Part shown: one piece after another, positions 6,200 through 9,687 of the stretch
Numbering within the stretch: the first letter of the stretch is position 1
Layout: each line of letters opens with the position of its first letter
Origin: Deltaproteobacteria bacterium
Lineage (GTDB): Bacteria > Desulfobacterota > DSM-4660 > Desulfatiglandales > B25-G16
Assembly: GCA_003646935.1 (NCBI GenBank)
Contig: QMLW01000033.1
Span: 1-9,687 of the forward strand
Direction of reading: 5' to 3'
DNA length: 9,687 bases
Position numbers and translations under genes: made by a program
Notes under the pieces: model-generated
Told to the model about the DNA's origin: nothing
The model's database searches: none
What the model saw: the letters and a program-made list of their open reading frames with translations, nothing else

Positions 6200-6210
6200 G
6201 GTCCTATGCA

Positions 6211-7389
6211 GTGAAAACGATCGCACTGGCAATCGAGAATTTCAGCATGCTTGGTGGCGGCGCGGAGTTCCTTGCTTCCTCCCTTGCCTCCAAACTCGTA
6301 GAAAGAGGATGGGAGGTTCACCTATTCGGTTTGAGCTGGGACGGTGAACCACCTGGCGCTACTTTTCACAGGATAAGGATTCCAAGGCTCTTACCATCGT
6401 GGGTCAAGATGCTTCTGTTTGCCCTTCGACACAGGAGCATGGTCAAGGGCAAGGGCTTCGATGTGGTACTGGGTTTCGGAAATACCATATTCATGAACGT
6501 ATACCAGAGCCATGGTGGGGTACACCGGTTCTCCACCTCGATGAAGGTCTATTCTGAAGCCAACTCTTTCCTGCGCCTGCTTAAACGCGTGCTCATCGCT
6601 TGTTCACCGAAGGACAAGACCAGACACTGGATAGAGTCCGCCCCGTTCAGGATCGAACCGAGGCCGAGGATCATAGCGATATCGGAAATGGTTCGGGACG
6701 ACATGGCCTCGTTCTACGGTATAGATAAGGGGATAATCGAGCTCATCTATAACGGCATAGATACAGATCGATACAACATCGGCCTGAGGGAGCGCCTTCG
6801 GGGCCCATTGCGAGCATCCATGGGATTAAAGGAGGGCGATATCGCCTTTCTATTCATATCCTACGATCTGAGGAAAAAGGGGATAGCCCCTCTGATAGAG
6901 GCAGCTGCTCGGTTGCAGAAATTCGGTACGGGACGCTTCAAGCTGGTGGTTGTGGGAGAAACGCCCTACCCTACGCTTTTAAGAAGGATTGCCTGGTTAG
7001 GCCTTGAAGATACGGTGATATTCACGGGGCCCACGAAAAACACTGGGGAGTACTATGCCAACTGCGATGTGCTGGTGCTGCCCACCTTCTATGACGCGTG
7101 CTCTCTGGTAGTCATTGAGGCGATGGCCTGCGGCCTTCCCTCAATTACCACCACAGCCAATGGAGCATCGGGCATCATAACCAATGGTAAGGATGGGTAT
7201 GTCATTTCACATCCTCCGAACTTCAATGAGCTCACCGATGCAATGAAGGCCTTTTTTTCCCGGCAGACCCTTGAACGGATGTCAAAAGAGGCCTCCAGCA
7301 CCGGCCAGCGATACTCCATTGAGAGAAATCACCGCGAGATGCTGAGGGTATTTCATGAAGTAGCAGGAGGGAGTTCAGGAGCTGCGTAA
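6211..7389 (+). CDS. Glycosyltransferase family 4, WaaG-like LPS-core glycosyltransferase
   Basis: The 392-residue protein has the two Rossmann-like domains of GT-B enzymes and the WaaG (RfaG) signature. Features are LGGGAEFLASSLA near the N-terminus (14-26), VYQSHGGVHRF (97-107), IIAISEMVRDDM (154-165), IYNGID (179-184), the donor-domain ISYDLRKKGIAPLIEA (216-231), VVVGE, and PTFYDACSLVVIEAMACGLP (291-310). The last block holds the retaining-GT4 E-x7-E pair, here D295 and E303. WaaG adds the first glucose to heptose II of the LPS core at the inner membrane. Translation starts at GTG 6211, with AAGG 9 bases upstream; an ATG at 6206 closes after two codons. The gene is 11 bases downstream of the WaaE-like gene and surely co-transcribed with it. 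The sugar specificity may differ from E. coli. Confidence 0.9.
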   Translation: MKTIALAIENFSMLGGGAEFLASSLASKLVERGWEVHLFGLSWDGEPPGATFHRIRIPRLLPSWVKMLLFALRHRSMVKGKGFDVVLGFGNTIFMNVYQSHGGVHRFSTSMKVYSEANSFLRLLKRVLIACSPKDKTRHWIESAPFRIEPRPRIIAISEMVRDDMASFYGIDKGIIELIYNGIDTDRYNIGLRERLRGPLRASMGLKEGDIAFLFISYDLRKKGIAPLIEAAARLQKFGTGRFKLVVVGETPYPTLLRRIAWLGLEDTVIFTGPTKNTGEYYANCDVLVLPTFYDACSLVVIEAMACGLPSITTTANGASGIITNGKDGYVISHPPNFNELTDAMKAFFSRQTLERMSKEASSTGQRYSIERNHREMLRVFHEVAGGSSGAA

Positions 7390-7407
7390 CCATATGGGCA
7401 GGAATGA

Positions 7408-8340
7408 CTAGGCCAGGTACTTCTTGGTGTAGTACTTTTTCGATCGACCGAACTTGGTTTTCCAGTTTTTTTCCTTTTCCTTGTCCCATCTTCTACCGTC
7501 AAAACCAGGTCCTTGTCTCGTCATACACCAGTTGTGATGGATCACACTCCCGCCACAGAGCCCGTATTTCCACTTTCCCTTTGCTGGATAGTCATCGGTG
7601 ATCCACGGGGGTTTGATGACTCCTTCGATCCTCAGGAAGTACTCCAGATCCTCAGCGATACCTACGGGTGGGTAATCCTCATCGAAGAGGCCGATCTGGC
7701 GGCTCATGGCAGGCCGAATCATGAAACACACCGCGGATCGCATCCTCTTGCTAAAGGGTGGAAGGTCGCTGTCCTTAACCAGCTTGCAGAATGACTCGTG
7801 CCCGCCCCATTTCTCATACACCCTTTTCACGCTCTCCAGGATGTTCTCCGAGGAATAGGGCCTATTTGGATTAACCCGGTATCTCTTTGTATTCGAATGC
7901 GCCTCGAGCAGTTCCTCCATCACGGGCGAGCCGTTCTCCAGGGATGCTAACCAGCCAATGAGCTCATCGCCTTCCATGACCTCCACCATGGGCTGGAGCC
8001 AATCCTGTCCGAACAGCACATCGTTATTTGAAATCACGTAGTAGTCGTAGCACAAGGACGAGTCCGTTATGGTGTCTGGAGAAAAGCGTATTATTTGATT
8101 CCACGCAATCGCAACCCCTAAATTCGTTGGATTCCTCACATAATAGGTGGGAAACCGCGCCTCGACGAACTCGCCTTTGATAAGACCGGCAATATCCTCC
8201 TTCGAGCCGTTATCGATAATCACCACGGAGACATGGAGATCCATTCTATCCGAATCCGTGTACTGATAGAGGCTCTGCATGCAGGCTCTGGTCATCTCAA
8301 TATTGTCCAGCACCGGTATCCCAACCAAGATTTTTATCAT
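7408..8340 (-). CDS. Glycosyltransferase family 2 (GT-A fold), surface-glycan type
   Basis: The 310-residue protein begins MIKILVGIPVLDNIEMT, a standard GT2 nucleotide-sugar site, with IIDNGSKED (41-49), VRNPTNLGVAIAWNQ (68-82), and YYVISNNDVLF (100-110), where NND takes the place of the DXD motif. Later segments CFMIRPAMSRQIGLFDEDY (205-223), GIAEDLEYFLRI (227-238) and SVIHHNW (265-271) match GT2 enzymes of O-antigen and capsule loci. The C-terminus is very basic and aromatic (about 285-310), perhaps for membrane or acceptor binding. I chose ATG 8340 because it has GAGG 5 bases upstream and starts directly at the fold; a longer frame to 8460 would run through the proposed promoter. The gene converges on the WaaG-like gene and diverges from the methyltransferase. 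The sugar transferred is unknown. Confidence 0.87.
   Translation of the reverse strand: MIKILVGIPVLDNIEMTRACMQSLYQYTDSDRMDLHVSVVIIDNGSKEDIAGLIKGEFVEARFPTYYVRNPTNLGVAIAWNQIIRFSPDTITDSSLCYDYYVISNNDVLFGQDWLQPMVEVMEGDELIGWLASLENGSPVMEELLEAHSNTKRYRVNPNRPYSSENILESVKRVYEKWGGHESFCKLVKDSDLPPFSKRMRSAVCFMIRPAMSRQIGLFDEDYPPVGIAEDLEYFLRIEGVIKPPWITDDYPAKGKWKYGLCGGSVIHHNWCMTRQGPGFDGRRWDKEKEKNWKTKFGRSKKYYTKKYLA
7415..7440 (+). terminator. Weak candidate terminator behind the WaaG-like gene
   Basis: AGGTACT (7415-7421) and AGTACTT (7431-7437) can pair across a 9-base loop with one G-U pair, and a TTTTT tract runs to 7440. It lies 25 bases past the WaaG-like stop, in the right place. However, it sits inside the C-terminal codons of the convergent GT2 gene, and its repeats can be explained by repeated Lys-Tyr codons, so it may be chance. 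Confidence 0.25.
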
Positions 8341-8345
8341 ATCCA

Positions 8346-8349
8346 CCTC
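8346..8349 (-). promoter_or_regulatory. Ribosome-binding site deciding the start of the minus-strand GT2 gene
   Basis: GAGG on the minus strand, within GAGGTGG (8343-8349), lies 5 bases before the ATG at 8340. It supports the 310-residue product over the 350-residue open frame. Confidence 0.65.
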
Positions 8350-8380
8350 GTAGATACAGCAACAACGGCTACGGCTATGG

Positions 8381-8409
8381 AATATAGGGGAAGCGGCGTT
8401 TTGTGTCAA
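8381..8409 (-). promoter_or_regulatory. Sigma70-type promoter of the minus-strand GT2 gene
   Basis: On the minus strand the consensus -35 box TTGACA (8404-8409) is followed after exactly 17 bases by TATATT (8381-8386). The predicted start near 8374 leaves a leader of about 34 bases before the ATG at 8340. It stands back to back with the plus-strand promoter; the two -35 boxes are 28 bases apart. Confidence 0.75.
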
Positions 8410-8437
8410 CTCGTATTGGGGGATGGAGCAAACGCTA

Positions 8438-8466
8438 TTGACCCCTCGTGTGGGGTTCATTATAAT
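8438..8466 (+). promoter_or_regulatory. Sigma70-type promoter of the methyltransferase gene
   Basis: TTGACC (8438-8443), a 17-base spacer and a perfect TATAAT (8461-8466) form the strongest promoter in the window. Transcription should begin near 8473, so the coding start must lie downstream. This supports ATG 8513 and a leader of about 40 bases. Confidence 0.8.
8441..8456. repeat. Inverted repeat inside the methyltransferase promoter spacer
   Basis: ACCCC and GGGGT (5+6+5 bases) sit between the -35 and -10 boxes, the place where a repressor or a MerR-type regulator could act. The arms are short, so this is only a candidate operator. Confidence 0.35.
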
Positions 8467-8512
8467 CTCTGAGCCTTATCCAGACGAGAATTACCTGAAT
8501 TACTGCGGCACT

Positions 8513-9352
8513 ATGGAGAATGCACCGAGCAGTTGCATCGTGTGTGGTTCCCGGGACCGGGAACTCCTGATGGAAAGGGATCCGTGGAGGATATACCAAT
8601 GCACATCGTGCGGGTTGGGGGCCTTGGATCCTCGCCCAACAGGGGAGGAACTGAAAGAACTGTATACCAGGGATTACTTTGCCTCTCAGTATGATGAGGG
8701 AGCTGAGCCCGGCTCTGTGGAGTTTAAGAAATGGCTTTCCCTCTTGGAACACAGGGTTCGGTTTTTCAGAAAAGAGAATGCATGTGGCAGGCTTCTGGAT
8801 GTAGGGTGCGGCAACGGATATTTCATGGCGCTGTGCCGGAGTAAGGGATATGATGTTCAGGGTATCGATGTGTCAACGTGGGCAGCCACGTATGCGACGA
8901 AAACCCTCGGATTAACAGTACATATCGGCCAAATAGACGATGTGGATCTGCTGGGAGACCAATTCGATATCATTACCATGTGGCATTTGCTCGAACACAC
9001 ACGAAATCCACGTCATGTACTAGAAAAGGTCAAAGGGTGGTTAGAGGGAGACGGCATCCTTGCGGTAGAGGTGCCGAACTACGAGGGCAGGGATGCCCGC
9101 GTCTATTGGGAGGATTGGATTGGGTGGCAGTTTCCGTTCCACTTTTTTCATTTTACTCCCACATGCCTGCGGAGGCTGCTTACAGATTGTGGATTTCACC
9201 TGGTAAAGGCAAAGGACTATCATTCCGAAACAGTGAAGCGGGCCTTGAAGCGTATCCCTGTAGCCAGCATATTCGCAAGGCGCATCGCGAAGTTCTATTC
9301 CGGGCACAGCATTGCCGTTCTCGCCGAATTGCGGAAGGATACGGGGGCTTAA
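8513..9352 (+). CDS. Class I SAM-dependent methyltransferase with N-terminal Cys4 zinc-ribbon-like motif
   Basis: The 279-residue protein has an N-terminal C-x2-C (Cys8, Cys11) and, 18 residues later, a second C-x2-C (Cys30, Cys33), likely a small zinc-binding knuckle. A Methyltransf_23-type Rossmann domain follows: RLLDVGCGNGYFMAL (93-107) for SAM binding, VQGIDVS (115-121) with acidic Asp119, FDIITMWHLLEH (151-162), LEGDGILAVEVPNY (177-190), and FPFHFFHFTP (207-216). The same architecture is common in O-antigen and capsule loci, where such enzymes methylate sugars or polymer ends. The open frame extends upstream to 8423, but that region contains the promoter's -35 and -10 boxes. I therefore start at ATG 8513, just before the Cys motif, though no clear SD precedes it. 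The acceptor is unknown. It diverges from a GT2 gene and converges on a GT9 gene with overlapping stops. Confidence 0.88.
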   Translation: MENAPSSCIVCGSRDRELLMERDPWRIYQCTSCGLGALDPRPTGEELKELYTRDYFASQYDEGAEPGSVEFKKWLSLLEHRVRFFRKENACGRLLDVGCGNGYFMALCRSKGYDVQGIDVSTWAATYATKTLGLTVHIGQIDDVDLLGDQFDIITMWHLLEHTRNPRHVLEKVKGWLEGDGILAVEVPNYEGRDARVYWEDWIGWQFPFHFFHFTPTCLRRLLTDCGFHLVKAKDYHSETVKRALKRIPVASIFARRIAKFYSGHSIAVLAELRKDTGA

Positions 9353-9687
9353 TCATCCACGGTGGGCTCCAGGATCTCGCTGATCTTCTTATCCAGCACC
9401 TCTATCACCTCTCCGACCTCCAACTCCTGTAGACACCGACTCACCCCGCTGTGGTTGCACCCCTTCTGTCTGCAGGGGACACAGGGCAGATCCTTGAATA
9501 TGACTAAGTGTTGCTCGCCCAAGGGCGCCCAGTTTACCGGGGCGGATGGCCCGTAAATGGAGACCGTGGGCGTACCAACAGCTGCGGCGATATGGATCGT
9601 GGCGCTATCGATGCCGATCACTAAATTACATTTCTTGAGCACACCTGCCAGCTCACCAATCGTGGTTTTCCCCGCCAGGTTATATAC
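9349..9687 (-). CDS. Glycosyltransferase family 9 (ADP-heptose:LPS heptosyltransferase type), C-terminal part, 5' truncated by window edge
   Basis: The minus-strand frame is open from the window edge to the TAA at 9349-9351 and gives 112 residues, the C-terminal part of a GT-B donor domain. Reading from the edge it has NLAGKTTIGELAGVLKKC, NLVIGIDSATIHIAAAVGTP and TVSIYGPSAPVNWAPLGE, the hallmark of WaaC/WaaF/WaaQ-type GT9 enzymes. These transfer heptose from ADP-heptose to lipid A-Kdo or core heptose at the inner membrane. It then carries CVPCRQKGCNHSGVSRCL, a four-Cys motif frequent in GT9 proteins of this kind. An internal GTG at 9642 is not the real start, because the conserved motif continues upstream of it. 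Whether it is a WaaC, WaaF or other GT9 member cannot be decided from the tail. It matches the heptose kinase at 4142-5140 functionally. Confidence 0.9.
   Translation of the reverse strand, partial: VYNLAGKTTIGELAGVLKKCNLVIGIDSATIHIAAAVGTPTVSIYGPSAPVNWAPLGEQHLVIFKDLPCVPCRQKGCNHSGVSRCLQELEVGEVIEVLDKKISEILEPTVDD

Noticed and set aside
8341..8460. N-terminal extension of the minus-strand GT2 gene to 8460
   Set aside because: The extension lacks GT2 homology, runs through both promoters, and the ATG at 8340 has a well-placed ribosome-binding sequence.
8423..8512. N-terminal extension of the methyltransferase to ATG 8423
   Set aside because: It overlaps the TTGACC/TATAAT promoter, so the transcript should not contain it; conserved sequence begins only after ATG 8513.
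8878..9432. A 184-codon plus-strand frame overlapping the methyltransferase and GT9 genes
   Set aside because: It is an out-of-frame shadow of both genes, and its composition (Arg, His, Ser, Gly rich) is typical of spurious frames.

Overview
The window looks like the chromosome of a diderm (Gram-negative) bacterium of about 50% GC. Desulfobacterota (former Deltaproteobacteria, perhaps Syntrophales-like) is my best guess. The reasons are the lipopolysaccharide (LPS) inner-core genes (heptose kinase, heptosyltransferase-type GT9, WaaE-like and WaaG-like transferases) and a run of DUF4416, yicC, remA-like DUF370 and gmk genes. The taxonomic call is inference from family content only.

Layout. 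At 1-733 the 3' end of a TatD-type nuclease gene overlaps maf, both on the plus strand. A convergent gap of about 130 bases follows and holds only very small ORFs. From 5140 down to 861 there is a six-gene minus-strand run: hldE-type heptose kinase, DUF4416, yicC, remA-like DUF370, gmk and rlmB. An AT-rich intergenic region (5141-5425) carries divergent promoters. One drives the minus-strand run and the other drives a plus-strand pair of LPS-core glycosyltransferases (GT2 WaaE-like at 5426-6199, GT4 WaaG-like at 6211-7389). Next comes a divergent pair, a GT2 glycosyltransferase on minus (7408-8340) and a SAM methyltransferase with an N-terminal Cys4 motif on plus (8513-9352). These two are served by back-to-back sigma70-type promoters with 17-base spacers. 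The window ends inside a GT9 heptosyltransferase-family gene on minus (9349 to the edge), whose stop codon overlaps the methyltransferase stop.

How the genes fit together. HldE makes the phosphorylated heptose precursor, GT9 enzymes place heptose on the core, and the WaaE/WaaG-like enzymes add hexoses to it. The divergent GT2 and methyltransferase pair probably extends or decorates a surface glycan. The minus-strand run joins this envelope pathway to nucleotide (gmk), RNA (yicC, rlmB) and possible DNA-binding (remA-like) functions.

I see no CRISPR array, rRNA, tRNA, insertion sequence or clear phage or defence module. The items most worth a second look are the paired promoters at 8381-8466, the unexplained DUF4416 gene coupled to yicC, and the RemA-like protein in an LPS-linked operon of a diderm. 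I do not see strong evidence for a wholly new system.
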